From NCBI GenBank assembly GCA_965221545.1, contig OZ244901.1, positions 2,666,001 through 2,730,000 of the forward strand: 64,000 nucleotides of DNA, in the 5' to 3' direction. The position numbers and the translations under genes were made by a program. The notes under the pieces were generated by a model, which worked only from the letters and a program-made list of their open reading frames with translations, was not told the origin of the DNA and searched no databases. The first letter of the stretch is position 1. Every line of letters begins with the position of its first letter. The stretch comes from JAJEFO01 sp022819605 (GTDB lineage Bacteria; Pseudomonadota; Alphaproteobacteria; Rhodobacterales; Rhodobacteraceae). Below, one piece after another: positions 8,707 to 17,445 of the stretch.

Positions 8707-10268
8707 CCGCCTGCCCCCAGTCGAGAGATAACGCGGTCAACGCTTGTTATCTCGGCAACATTCGCCATCGCAAAGTCAATCGAAGCCCGGTGCCACTCGT
8801 CATTCATGGTCGAACAGGCATCCTCGGGCACGATCACCCGGAACCCTTTGTCCGCACCCGTGCGAGCGGTGTGTTCGACAGACATGTTGGTCCATGCACC
8901 GGTATTTATCAGCGTGTCTATCCCGCCATGCCTGAGATAGCTTTGCAGGCGCGAGGTTTCCCACGGACTCATCGACATTTTCTCAACGACAAGATCGGAC
9001 CCTTGCGGCTCTAGCCCTGCCACCGGGGCAGCGCCCCAAGAGCCGCGAACCATCGCTCCTGCGTCGATGAGACCCGAATAGAGCGGCGCGTTGGGGCCAA
9101 TCTTGGGATGCCCCGGCTCGCAAATGAAATGCACGTGAATGACCGTCACGCCCGCGCGCCTGCAAGCATCGGCCAGCCGCCGGGAATTCGCCACGACGTT
9201 CTGCGACCTGGCGTGCGCGGGCGATCCGCTCTCTGCGAAGGCGCCACCATCAATGATGACATCGTTTTGCATGTCCTGAATGATCAGGGCTGTCCTGCGC
9301 GGATCGATTGGCGCTGGGACACCCGTCGAAGCGCGCGAGGGTGCCGGTTGAGCACGCATGAACGGCTCCTCCCGCCCCCGAGATTTCAGGTTCACGGCAT
9401 AGACGCCGGTCGTCGCGCAAATATAGAGCGTTTGCCAGTGCTCACCGCCCCAGTGCAGGTTAGCCGACTGCTCGGGCACGATAATCTCGCCCAGCTTCAC
9501 GCCGTGGAAATCATAAACCCAGACTCCCCCAGGGCCGGTCACGTAGACGTTGCCGCTGGTGTCAGCCTTCATTCCGTCGGGCAGCCCGGCGCGGCCATCC
9601 TCCTTGATGCCGCTTGCGAAGAGCCTGGCATTGACCAGTTCGCCTTTGGGGCCGATATCGAACATCCGGATGTTTGCCTGATCCGTATCGTTGACCCACA
9701 TGAACCGTTCACAGGGACTGAAGCAAAGTCCGTTGGGCTGCCCGAACATGTACCTGTCTGACACAAGCTGCGGTTCATCGCCCGGGCGATGCCCGGGCGA
9801 GAGCCGATAGACTCCCTGAAACCCCTGCTGAAGCGGCCTCGGTACTCCAAAGTGTTCCATCCGGCCGAAGGTCGGATCAGTGAAATACACAGAACCGTCC
9901 GAACGCATGCAGATGTCGTTGGGGGAGTTCAATTCCTTGCCTTCGAAGTGGCTGGCGAGCACCTCTCGCGTGCCATCGCGATTGAACCGCGCGACCGACG
10001 ACGTCGCATGTTCGCAGACCAGGAGGTTCAGGTCGGCATCATAGGTCATGCCGTTGCCCTTGTTTGACGGGCGCATGACCTCTTCAACGCCGCCTGTCTC
10101 CGACCACCTGCGCCGGACATCTCCGGGCATGTCCGAAAACACCAGATGCTGCTCAAGCGGATGCCAAAGCGGTCCCTCGGTGAAAGTGAAGCCGCTGCCG
10201 ATCTGGCGCACCGGCGCACTCAAGTCGATCAGTTCGGCAAACCTTGGGTCGGTCGCAACATGGGGCAT
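8703..10268 (-). CDS. SMP-30/gluconolactonase domain fused to isochorismatase-like domain
   Basis: A two-domain 521-residue enzyme. Residues 1 to about 300 are an SMP-30/gluconolactonase-type six-bladed beta-propeller: FTEGPLWHP supplies the metal-binding Glu, and NSPNDI and DGMKAD supply the Asn and Asp ligand regions. Residues about 325-521 are an isochorismatase-like hydrolase with IIQDMQND (Asp) and VVEKMSMSP (Lys). At the place of the usual catalytic Cys (TNxCVExTAR) the sequence is TNMSVEHTAR, so Cys is replaced by Ser. The fusion suggests lactone hydrolysis plus an amide or enol-ether hydrolysis on successive intermediates. It lies 10 bases after the MBL-fold gene. Function is inferred; the frame is continuous with no sign of frameshift. 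Confidence 0.88.
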   Translation of the reverse strand: MPHVATDPRFAELIDLSAPVRQIGSGFTFTEGPLWHPLEQHLVFSDMPGDVRRRWSETGGVEEVMRPSNKGNGMTYDADLNLLVCEHATSSVARFNRDGTREVLASHFEGKELNSPNDICMRSDGSVYFTDPTFGRMEHFGVPRPLQQGFQGVYRLSPGHRPGDEPQLVSDRYMFGQPNGLCFSPCERFMWVNDTDQANIRMFDIGPKGELVNARLFASGIKEDGRAGLPDGMKADTSGNVYVTGPGGVWVYDFHGVKLGEIIVPEQSANLHWGGEHWQTLYICATTGVYAVNLKSRGREEPFMRAQPAPSRASTGVPAPIDPRRTALIIQDMQNDVIIDGGAFAESGSPAHARSQNVVANSRRLADACRRAGVTVIHVHFICEPGHPKIGPNAPLYSGLIDAGAMVRGSWGAAPVAGLEPQGSDLVVEKMSMSPWETSRLQSYLRHGGIDTLINTGAWTNMSVEHTARTGADKGFRVIVPEDACSTMNDEWHRASIDFAMANVAEITSVDRVISRLGAGG

Positions 10269-10278
10269 GGCAAATTCC

Positions 10279-11127
10279 TCAGGCCGGGAACCAGTTGCGG
10301 GCCGGCAGGCTTTCTACGACGGAACCTGGGCAAGTCATGCCAAGTCGGCCCACGACCTGCCCGTGTTCGATGACTGCGCCACGATCGTGCACAGGCAACA
10401 GGTACCGATAGTTGTTAAGCAGTTTCTTGATCTGCGCCTTTTCCGAACGCTTGGATCCGGCGTGGTTCCCGGTGACCTGCGGTTCCATGTAGTTGTTGAC
10501 CCGGACATGGTTGATGACCTGATCGTTGATGTCATAGATGACGTCGCCGCAGATGCAGGCAAGCCCGTCGGCGGTTTCGACGATCACGTTCATCGATCCT
10601 TCAGTATGCGCGCCCGCGGGTTCGCACCAGACGCCCGGAATGATCTCTTCCGCTCCCGTGATCTCGAGGTCCAGGAAACGAATGGCTTCGGGTTCGTAGA
10701 TCCTGTCTACAAGGTGCTTGATGTCCGGCTTGGGGTACTGCGGATACATGATGCCCGAGACCGAGAACTCCATTTCCCGGCGATTCAGCACGACCGTCGT
10801 GTTTAGCGGAAAATCGTCATCGTTTCCAGCGTGGTCGATGTGCAGATGTGTGTGCAGGACGTAGCGGATGTCGCCCGGACGGAGCCCGTGCTTTGACAGT
10901 TGCTGGTCCACGGTGTTTTCGTGGTAGCAGTGTCCGCGCATGCCCAGGGTCTCCATGATCGCGTTGTCTCGATACCCGGTGTCGATCAAAACCGGATACT
11001 GCCCACCGAGAATGAGAAACCCGTAGGTCGGGACACGGCGAACGCGACCGCAGTCGTGGCCAAGCACCAGGAAGCTGGCTTCGAGCTCGATGTCTCCAAA
11101 ATCAAGTATGTGGATAGTGAGGGCCAT
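10279..11127 (-). CDS. Metallo-beta-lactamase-fold hydrolase, AHL-lactonase (AhlD/AttM) type
   Basis: Dinuclear metal hydrolase of 282 residues. The signature HTHLHIDHAGND (HxHxDH) is near residue 115, followed by the His in AGAHTEGS, the bridging Asp in GDVIYD and the last His in LPVHDRG. This is the pattern of N-acyl-homoserine lactonases and related lactonases. In this operon it is more likely to open a lactone or cyclic intermediate of the pathway than to act in quorum quenching, but that is inference. It is 11 bases from both neighbours, with the amidohydrolase upstream and the SMP-30 fusion downstream. Confidence 0.88.
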   Translation of the reverse strand: MALTIHILDFGDIELEASFLVLGHDCGRVRRVPTYGFLILGGQYPVLIDTGYRDNAIMETLGMRGHCYHENTVDQQLSKHGLRPGDIRYVLHTHLHIDHAGNDDDFPLNTTVVLNRREMEFSVSGIMYPQYPKPDIKHLVDRIYEPEAIRFLDLEITGAEEIIPGVWCEPAGAHTEGSMNVIVETADGLACICGDVIYDINDQVINHVRVNNYMEPQVTGNHAGSKRSEKAQIKKLLNNYRYLLPVHDRGAVIEHGQVVGRLGMTCPGSVVESLPARNWFPA

Positions 11128-11138
11128 TGGGTACTCCC

Positions 11139-12017
11139 TTATTCGACGCGGTACACCCGCGCCGCGGTGTCGTTGAAGATTTGCGCTTTCTGCTTCTTGG
11201 TGAGATTCGCGGTCGCTTTCCTGAAAGCGCCAACGAGATCCCGATAGCTGGTCCAGAGCTTCTCGATCGGAAAGTTCGATCCGAACATGCAGCGATCAGC
11301 CCCGAAGATTGAGACCGTCTGCTTCACGATGTCGGCGATGAAGTCCGGGTCGTTCCGATGAATGAAAGTCCCGAACGCCGACAGTTTCGTGACCACGTTC
11401 TTCCGTTTCGCGAGGTCGGTCATGGCTGCGCGCCAAGCCTTCCAGCCGGCCTGGGATTGATCTTCCAGCATGCCGGCATGCTGAAGGATGAACGTCACGT
11501 CCGGGCATGCATCAGCGAGCTCTGCGGCATCCGCCATCTGGCCCGGAAACACCTGGAGGTCGAAAGTGAAGCCGTGCTCCGCGAGCTTTCCGATGTTCTC
11601 GGCGACGCGGGGGTCCGAAACCTGCCTGCGGTCGGGGGCGAATCGATAAAGCGGATTCTCGTGCCAGTGAAATTGCTGCCTGAAGCCCCGCAGCAGCGAA
11701 TAGTCCCTGAGCGACTTCAGCGCGGGGCCGACATCGCCTTTCGTGAAGTCCAGAAAGCCGACGATTGCATGGGGCCAGCCGCTCCTGTCGGCAACGGACT
11801 GAACCCAGGCGATTTCGTCCTTGAACCAGTTCGGCGCCCAGTTGGCCTGAACATAGACCGATTTCTTGATCCCGGTACCCTTGATGTCGGCGCAATATTC
11901 TTCGACCGGGTAATCCCTCTTGATCGCTGCATATGGACCGAAGATCCTCGGTCGCTCGGGGCCGAGCAGCCACGGCAGGTCTGTTTGCCGCCAGACGTGG
12001 TGGTGGGCGTCTATCAT
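11139..12017 (-). CDS. Amidohydrolase-2 family TIM-barrel hydrolase
   Basis: Metal-dependent hydrolase of the amidohydrolase-related family that includes 2-pyrone-4,6-dicarboxylate lactonase and L-fuconolactonase. It starts with MIDAHHHVW (HxH metal ligands), has ILQHAGM in the middle (third His) and MFGSNFPIEK near the C-terminus, where the catalytic Asp of GSDxP relatives is Asn. Length 292 is typical. Start ATG at 12017 overlaps the CoxE-like stop by four bases (ATGA). Likely substrate is a lactone or ring-opening intermediate. Exact chemistry is unknown. Confidence 0.86.
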   Translation of the reverse strand: MIDAHHHVWRQTDLPWLLGPERPRIFGPYAAIKRDYPVEEYCADIKGTGIKKSVYVQANWAPNWFKDEIAWVQSVADRSGWPHAIVGFLDFTKGDVGPALKSLRDYSLLRGFRQQFHWHENPLYRFAPDRRQVSDPRVAENIGKLAEHGFTFDLQVFPGQMADAAELADACPDVTFILQHAGMLEDQSQAGWKAWRAAMTDLAKRKNVVTKLSAFGTFIHRNDPDFIADIVKQTVSIFGADRCMFGSNFPIEKLWTSYRDLVGAFRKATANLTKKQKAQIFNDTAARVYRVE

Positions 12018-13141
12018 GCAGCACCTCCCTGACGGGCTTGGGATGCCAGGCTCAGAAGATGGCTCACCACCGCTTCGCTCGTCGATCCGTCGGCCAATGC
12101 ATCGAGGCTCGGCACCATGGCGCTCAGGCCGCCAGTAGCTGGCAGGTAGTCAGGGTCCGACGCCAGCGGCGTCAGCCAATCCAGGCGCCAAGCCAGTCTT
12201 GAAAGCCGTCGAACCGCTTCCAGCATCAGCGTTGGCGACCCGCGTTCGAGGCCATCGGACAAGACGACAATCGCCGCGCCGCGCGCAAAGCCGGCATAGC
12301 GCGGCACCGCAAGGAAAGTGGTCAGGGCTTCGCCGATCCGCGTGCCGCCATCAACGTCGGCAACAAGCGCGGAGGCGCGCTCCAACGCCCTTTCCCGATT
12401 GCGTACGCGCAGCGCAGGTGTCAGTCGTGTCAACCGGGTGCCAAGCGTAAAGACCTCCGCACGGTCAGCCGCGCCGGTCAACGCGTGCGCGAATGTCATT
12501 GCAGCCTCTGTTCGGTCTTTCATCGATCCGGAAACGTCAATCAGCAGGACGATCCTGCGCTGTCTGTTCTTGCGGCGACGACGTGCAAGGGTGAAGACCT
12601 CGCCGTCCCGCCTTGCGGCATCGCGCAGGGTCCGACGCATATCCAGCAGCTTGCCGCCCCGATCCGGTGCAAAGCGGTACGACAGTCGACGCGGCAGTCG
12701 GGCGGGCGCAAGGCGTTGAAAGCGTGCCAGGACCGAATTCGAGTCTTCTTCCGCGAATTCGCGGCGTGACAGACGCTCAACGGCCGTGGCCTCCCCGCCG
12801 GTCTCGGCATCGGGTTCAACCGCGCCCCGCTCTTCGCTTGCGCCGGTCGGCTCGTGTGCCGAAACCGCTTCGTCTTCGGCTTCAACCGCGCCCGGCGCGG
12901 TCATCCCCAGGAAATAGGCGCGGAAGAGCGCGTCAAATTCATCCTGCCGGTCCTTGGGAATCGCCAGCATGGCGATTCCGGCGCGACGGACGTCCTCGAC
13001 ATTGCGAGGCCCCAGCAACTCGATTGCCTCTAGAAAGCCGATGGTCTGATCGGGCCCGACGGAAAATCCATGGGTGCGCAAGACGGCGGAGAACCCGACA
13101 AACGGCTCGGCGGCGCGAGGCAGCGGACGTGGACCGGTCAT
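12014..13141 (-). CDS. coxE: CoxE-like VWA-domain maturation protein
   Basis: Cytoplasmic protein with a VWA_CoxE domain. Residues 1 to about 75 form the helical region typical of CoxE, residues about 85-135 are an acidic low-complexity linker, and the VWA fold shows the MIDAS motif LLIDVSGSMKDRT near residue 200. In carboxydotrophs CoxE works with the MoxR ATPase CoxD in maturing the Mo/Cu centre of the Cox hydroxylase; here it presumably serves the adjacent molybdenum enzyme. ATGA overlaps on both sides (13138-13141 and 12014-12017) indicate translational coupling. Confidence 0.88.
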   Translation of the reverse strand: MTGPRPLPRAAEPFVGFSAVLRTHGFSVGPDQTIGFLEAIELLGPRNVEDVRRAGIAMLAIPKDRQDEFDALFRAYFLGMTAPGAVEAEDEAVSAHEPTGASEERGAVEPDAETGGEATAVERLSRREFAEEDSNSVLARFQRLAPARLPRRLSYRFAPDRGGKLLDMRRTLRDAARRDGEVFTLARRRRKNRQRRIVLLIDVSGSMKDRTEAAMTFAHALTGAADRAEVFTLGTRLTRLTPALRVRNRERALERASALVADVDGGTRIGEALTTFLAVPRYAGFARGAAIVVLSDGLERGSPTLMLEAVRRLSRLAWRLDWLTPLASDPDYLPATGGLSAMVPSLDALADGSTSEAVVSHLLSLASQARQGGAA

Positions 13142-14019
13142 GCCGCTTCTCCTGGCAGGAACGCATCCAGTCGCGGAGACAATTGCGCTAGATCATCCTG
13201 GTCTTTCAGCACGACGCCAATCGAGCGCCGGAAAGCCGCAGGCCATGGCTCTCCTTGCGCATTCAATAGCGTTGCGGCCTCCGCCCACTCGACCGTCTCG
13301 GCAACGCCAGGCAATTTTACCAATGGCTCTTCCCGCATAAGCCCCACCGATGCGACCACGGCCTCCGCTGTCGCCTCGGCAACCGACGAAGCTCGAACCA
13401 TCACGATGCGGGCTTCAAGTGCAGGATCAGGGAAATCGATCCAATGATAGACGCAACGTCGCCTGAGGGCCTCGTGAAGGTCGCGGGTGCGGTTCGAAGT
13501 CAGAACGACAATCGGGTGAGATGTCGCGCGGACCGTGCCGGTCTCGGGTATCGAGATGGTGAAGTCCGACAGGAACTCGAGCAAGAACGCCTCGAACTCG
13601 TGATCAGAGCGGTCGATTTCGTCGATCAGCAAGAGGGACTCATCCGGTGCTCGCAACGCTTCCAGCAAGGGGCGCGCAAGGAGGAATTCATCCGTGTAAA
13701 CGTTGAGCTGGCTGTTCTCGGCCTGGCGAATCGCCAGCATTTGGCGCGGATAATTCCATTCATAGAGCGCCGCAGCGGCGTCGATTCCCTCGTAGCATTG
13801 CAAGCGGATCACGTTCCGACCTAGTACAGCGCCTACCGCCTTGGCAGCCTCGGTCTTGCCGACGCCAGGAACGCCTTCCAAAAGAAGCGGCTTGCCGAGT
13901 GCCAGCGCGAGATAGGCCGAGGTCGACAGCGCGTCATCGGCGAGGTACTGCGCTGCTGTCAAAGCGCCTTGAAGCGCTCCGGGGCTGTCGATCCCGCGTA
14001 TGTCCGCCCGTACCGGCAT
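13138..14019 (-). CDS. coxD: MoxR-type AAA+ ATPase, CoxD-like
   Basis: AAA+ chaperone of the MoxR/CoxD clade, 293 residues. Walker A GVPGVGKTEAAKA is near residue 52, Walker B is LLLIDEIDRSD and sensor-type VLTSNRTRDL follows. The start is set at the ATG 14019, which shares one base with the stop of the upstream molybdenum-subunit gene (TGATG); an open frame continues to 14169 but only as the overlap with that gene. Partner of the VWA protein encoded immediately downstream. The known role of CoxD is partial unfolding of apo-CoxL for cofactor maturation; here this is inferred. Confidence 0.9.
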   Translation of the reverse strand: MPVRADIRGIDSPGALQGALTAAQYLADDALSTSAYLALALGKPLLLEGVPGVGKTEAAKAVGAVLGRNVIRLQCYEGIDAAAALYEWNYPRQMLAIRQAENSQLNVYTDEFLLARPLLEALRAPDESLLLIDEIDRSDHEFEAFLLEFLSDFTISIPETGTVRATSHPIVVLTSNRTRDLHEALRRRCVYHWIDFPDPALEARIVMVRASSVAEATAEAVVASVGLMREEPLVKLPGVAETVEWAEAATLLNAQGEPWPAAFRRSIGVVLKDQDDLAQLSPRLDAFLPGEAA

Positions 14020-15047
14020 CAGGCGCCCGGTCTGCCCTGGGGACGTGCGCCGCCGTTCGCACGAATGCCACGCAACACCTTTTCCGGAGTGATCGGAAGG
14101 CTGTCGCATTCCACGCCAACCGCGTTGAACACGGCATTGGCGATGGCAGGCAGGACCGGATTGGCGCACATCTCGCCCGGCCCCTTGCCACCGAAGGGCG
14201 CATCCGGCGCCGGACGTTCGAGAACAGAGATATGGTGAGGCACGGCGTCGCCCGGCCCCGGCTGAAGATAGTGATTGAAATCGACGGGTCCGTGCGACCG
14301 GTCCGGATAGTAGGGCTCTGTCGTTTCATACAGCGCGTGGCTTACGCCCATCCAGGCGCCCCCGATCAACTGCTGTTCCACCAGTCGAGGATTGAGCGCG
14401 CGTCCAACCTCGTAAGCAGAGTTGATATGCTGGACCTCGACCTCGCCGGTTTCGTCATCCACCGTCAAGTCTATGATCAGCGCTGCGTGGGCGAAGGACG
14501 ACACCGGGGTCATTTCGCCGGTGTCGCTGTCGACCTCGGACAAGGGGACAAGGAATATTCCGCGTCCCGCAAGTGTACGGCCTTGATTGAATTGAGCGGC
14601 CGTTGCCGTCGCCTCGACTGTTACCGACCGGCTGGGCGCACCCCTTACATGGATGTTCCCGCGTCCGTCGGTCACAAGATCGGACGCGTCGACCTCAAGC
14701 TCTTCCGCCGCGGCTTCCAGCAGCTGGGCGCGGGCCTCCGTGGCTGCACGGATGATCGCGTTGCCCATTCTATGCGTTCCGCGCGATGCGAATGAACCCA
14801 TGTCATGGGGACCGGTGTCGCTGTCCGCAGTATCGACAAAGACATCCTCGACCGGCACGCCGAGCGTCTCGGCAGCCAATTGGCGACCAACCGACTTGAT
14901 GCCTTGTCCAAGATCGATCGATGAGAGCGTGACCTTGAACTTTCCATCAGGCGTCGAATGGACCAGCGCCTGGCTCGGGTCGCCGCCAAGGTTCATGCCG
15001 ATCGGGTAGTTGATGCAGGCAAAGCCGCGTCCATGGTGAATGGCCAT
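14019..15047 (-). CDS. Molybdopterin-binding subunit, C-terminal half (MoCoBD_2), separate gene
   Basis: Second half of a xanthine dehydrogenase/CoxL-type large subunit, 342 residues. It begins at HGRGFACINYP, the point where intact CoxL-like proteins enter the second Mo-cofactor domain, and includes IDLGQGIKSVGRQLAAETLG, MGSFASRGTHRMGNA and the active-site Glu motif GGKGPGEMC near residue 290. Start ATG 15047 overlaps the stop of the upstream gene (TGATG) and has GAGGAGG six bases upstream, so this is an independently initiated gene and not a frameshift artefact. It should assemble with the N-terminal half gene, the FAD subunit and the Fe-S subunit. Confidence 0.9.
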   Translation of the reverse strand: MAIHHGRGFACINYPIGMNLGGDPSQALVHSTPDGKFKVTLSSIDLGQGIKSVGRQLAAETLGVPVEDVFVDTADSDTGPHDMGSFASRGTHRMGNAIIRAATEARAQLLEAAAEELEVDASDLVTDGRGNIHVRGAPSRSVTVEATATAAQFNQGRTLAGRGIFLVPLSEVDSDTGEMTPVSSFAHAALIIDLTVDDETGEVEVQHINSAYEVGRALNPRLVEQQLIGGAWMGVSHALYETTEPYYPDRSHGPVDFNHYLQPGPGDAVPHHISVLERPAPDAPFGGKGPGEMCANPVLPAIANAVFNAVGVECDSLPITPEKVLRGIRANGGARPQGRPGA

Positions 15048-16975
15048 CAGCGCCTCCTCGACCCGGAGATGAACCGCGAAACGCCTGGCCGCCGCACACC
15101 GCGCTGGAAGTGGGTCGCGGCGGTTTCACTTTCGGTCTCAGCGGCAGCCGGCGGCGTCACCGGCTGCTGCGCCGCTGGTGTGCCTGGCGCCTGTGCAGGC
15201 GGCTGCGCAATCGGTTGATTGATCGTGCTTGCAGGGCGCTGAGTGTAGGCTGCAGGGAGGGACGGACCGCTTCTGGCACCTGCGGGATGCGTTGCTTGCG
15301 CTGTCTCCCTTGGCACGGTTGGACGCGCACCGGATGTCGATTCATCCGCGGATTCCTGGAGCGTCACCGGAACGCCCGTCGCACCCTTGAACCCGAGCCG
15401 CTCGACCTCTGCCTCCATGTCCTTCCGTTGGGGTGCATTGCCGAAAGCCGAACTGTTGTTGGACGAATGGCCTTCAGGAAGCAGCCCGCGGGTCCCCTGC
15501 CCTGAGAACGGCTCCGGGGCGAGCCCCGAACGCCTTCGCTCGCCTATTCTGCCCTCGTCATCGGTGACGGTCGCGGGGATGACGCCCAGCGCACCTTCTC
15601 CGCCGCCGGTCTTGCTGGATGCGCGCACTGCGCCGCTGGACAGGCTCCAGCCCGTTTTCTGGGCGACCGCCTGGCAGCTTTCGATCAAGGCGCAGTTCTT
15701 CGCCTCACGCCGATGTGCCTTCATGTCGCCATCGCGGTATGCGTTCAGGATCCGCAGCTCGATCGGGTCCATGCCGACCGCGCGCGCGACCTTGTCCATG
15801 TGACGTTCAATCGCGAAGTCTGCGGCGGTAATTCCGAAGCCGCGCATGGCCGTCGACGGGGTCCGATTTGTAAAGACGCAGTAGACATTTGATGCGACGT
15901 TCGGGATCGAATAGGGACCCGGCAAGTGACCGGTCGACTTCTGCACGGCATAGGACGACAGCCGCGTGTATGCCCCGGCATCAAAGAACCCCGTAAAGGC
16001 ACGCGCGATGATGCGACCGTCGCGCATCACCCCGTCCTTGATCCGCCAGCGTTCACCTCCTCGCGGGCCGCCAACCTGCATTTCTTCGGCGCGGTCCCAC
16101 ATGTACTTCACGGGCCTGCCCGTCGCCAGGCAGGCGAGCGCAGCCAAGGGCTCGTGGTGGCTGTCCACCTTGCCGCCGAATCCTCCACCGACGGTGCCGC
16201 CGATGAAGTGCAGGCGCGCCGAACTGATGTCGAGCTGCTTCGCCGTGACCCCGACCGAGAAGAAGAGCGCTTGGGTCGATGTATGAACGGTGATCCGGTC
16301 GTTGGTTTCCGGCGCCGCGATGGCGCCGCAGGTCTCGATGGGCGCCTGCTCGATTGGCGACATCTGGTATTCGCCTTCGACGATGTGATCGGCTCTCGAG
16401 AATGCGGTCTCAACGTCACCGAACCGCAGCTTCTGGTGATCAAAGGTGTCAAAATAGTCGAAGGTATTGTTGGGATACTCGTCGTTGACGACCGGCGCCT
16501 CGGGCTTCAGCGCCTCTTCCACGTCAAGCACATGGGGCAGTTCCTCGTAATCCACATTGACGGCATCAACCGCTTCCTGAGCGGCGCGAACCGAGGTTGC
16601 GACGATTGCAAGGACCGGCTGGCCAACATAGCTGACCTTGTCTGTCGCCAGAAGAGGCTCATCGTCCCGTCCGAAATTGATCAGCGACAGGAGCGTGTTG
16701 GTGTTCACGGGCACGTCGCGGCCGCCAAGCACGCGGACAACGCCGTCCTGCCGTTCGGCAGCCGAGGAATCGACTGACCGGATGCGCGCGTGATGGTGGG
16801 GCGAGCGCACGCAACGCATGTGCAGGAGCCCGTCGAAAGCATGGTCGTCGTAGAACTTCGACCGCCCGGTTACATGACCCATGATGTCCTGCCTGAGGAC
16901 CGGCTTTCCAACGACATCGAAGTCGTCAGAGCGTTCGTCGGCAAACAGGTCCTTCCGATACTCCGCATTCATCAC
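15047..16975 (-). CDS. Molybdopterin-binding subunit, N-terminal half with long low-complexity tail
   Basis: First half of a CoxL/XDH-type large subunit, 642 residues. Residues about 25-165 are the a/b hammerhead domain; about 190-445 are the first Mo-cofactor domain with GGTVGGGFGGK (265 region) and TPSTAMRGFG (375 region). The AMRGFG loop is of the general hydroxylase type, not the AYRCSFR loop of true CO dehydrogenase. Residues about 446-642 have no counterpart that I recognise in the family: a Gly/Ser/Arg-rich stretch followed by a Pro/Ala/Gln/Thr-rich segment and an Arg-rich end. The gene overlaps coxS-like by four bases (ATGA) and the C-half gene by three (TGATG). The hydroxylase substrate is unknown. 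Confidence 0.9.
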   Translation of the reverse strand: MMNAEYRKDLFADERSDDFDVVGKPVLRQDIMGHVTGRSKFYDDHAFDGLLHMRCVRSPHHHARIRSVDSSAAERQDGVVRVLGGRDVPVNTNTLLSLINFGRDDEPLLATDKVSYVGQPVLAIVATSVRAAQEAVDAVNVDYEELPHVLDVEEALKPEAPVVNDEYPNNTFDYFDTFDHQKLRFGDVETAFSRADHIVEGEYQMSPIEQAPIETCGAIAAPETNDRITVHTSTQALFFSVGVTAKQLDISSARLHFIGGTVGGGFGGKVDSHHEPLAALACLATGRPVKYMWDRAEEMQVGGPRGGERWRIKDGVMRDGRIIARAFTGFFDAGAYTRLSSYAVQKSTGHLPGPYSIPNVASNVYCVFTNRTPSTAMRGFGITAADFAIERHMDKVARAVGMDPIELRILNAYRDGDMKAHRREAKNCALIESCQAVAQKTGWSLSSGAVRASSKTGGGEGALGVIPATVTDDEGRIGERRRSGLAPEPFSGQGTRGLLPEGHSSNNSSAFGNAPQRKDMEAEVERLGFKGATGVPVTLQESADESTSGARPTVPRETAQATHPAGARSGPSLPAAYTQRPASTINQPIAQPPAQAPGTPAAQQPVTPPAAAETESETAATHFQRGVRRPGVSRFISGSRRR

Positions 16976-17445
16976 GCGGCACCTCGCTGCTTGGCGGCTT
17001 CAAGTATTGCGTCGATGATCGGTTCATAGCCGGTGCAGCGGCAAAGATTGCCTGAGATGGCTTCCTCGACCTCCGAGCGGGCTGGGCTTGGATTTCGGTC
17101 AAGGAGCGCCTTGGCCGCCATCAGCATGCCCGGCGTGCAGTACCCGCACTGCGCAGCGAAGCCGTCAATGAACGCTCTTTGCAGCGGGTGAAGATCCGGC
17201 CCGCTTGCCAGCCCCCCGGTTGTCTCGACGGACCGCCCGGCGACGGTCTCGGCCAGCACCAGGCAGGACACATGCGGTTCTCCGTCTATGAGCACCGTGC
17301 AGGCACCGCAGCTGCCCTGTCCGCAACCGTACTTGGGCGACAGGTCTCCGCAGCCGCGGCGAAGCACGTCCAGGAGATTGGCCCCGGAATCGACGAAGAC
17401 TGCGGTCTCGGAGCCATTCAACGTGAAAGTGACGGGGGACTTCAC
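16972..17445 (-). CDS. 2Fe-2S subunit of molybdenum hydroxylase (CoxS-like)
   Basis: Electron-transfer subunit with two [2Fe-2S] clusters, 157 residues. The N-terminal plant-ferredoxin-type site is CGQGSCGACTVL with the fourth Cys in HVSCLVL; the C-terminal site is QCGYCTPGM and GNLCRCTGY. Start is GTG at 17445: GGGGAGG lies seven bases upstream, the GTGA overlaps the stop of the FAD subunit, and the protein then begins at the normal point (VTFTLNG). A longer open frame to 17508 is only the overlap. It passes electrons from the Mo site to the FAD subunit. Confidence 0.94.
   Translation of the reverse strand: MKSPVTFTLNGSETAVFVDSGANLLDVLRRGCGDLSPKYGCGQGSCGACTVLIDGEPHVSCLVLAETVAGRSVETTGGLASGPDLHPLQRAFIDGFAAQCGYCTPGMLMAAKALLDRNPSPARSEVEEAISGNLCRCTGYEPIIDAILEAAKQRGAA

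Noticed and set aside
14019..16975. Reading the two molybdenum-subunit genes as one frameshifted gene
   Set aside because: The second gene has its own ribosome binding site and TGATG coupling, and the extra tail is long and in frame, so two genes are more likely.
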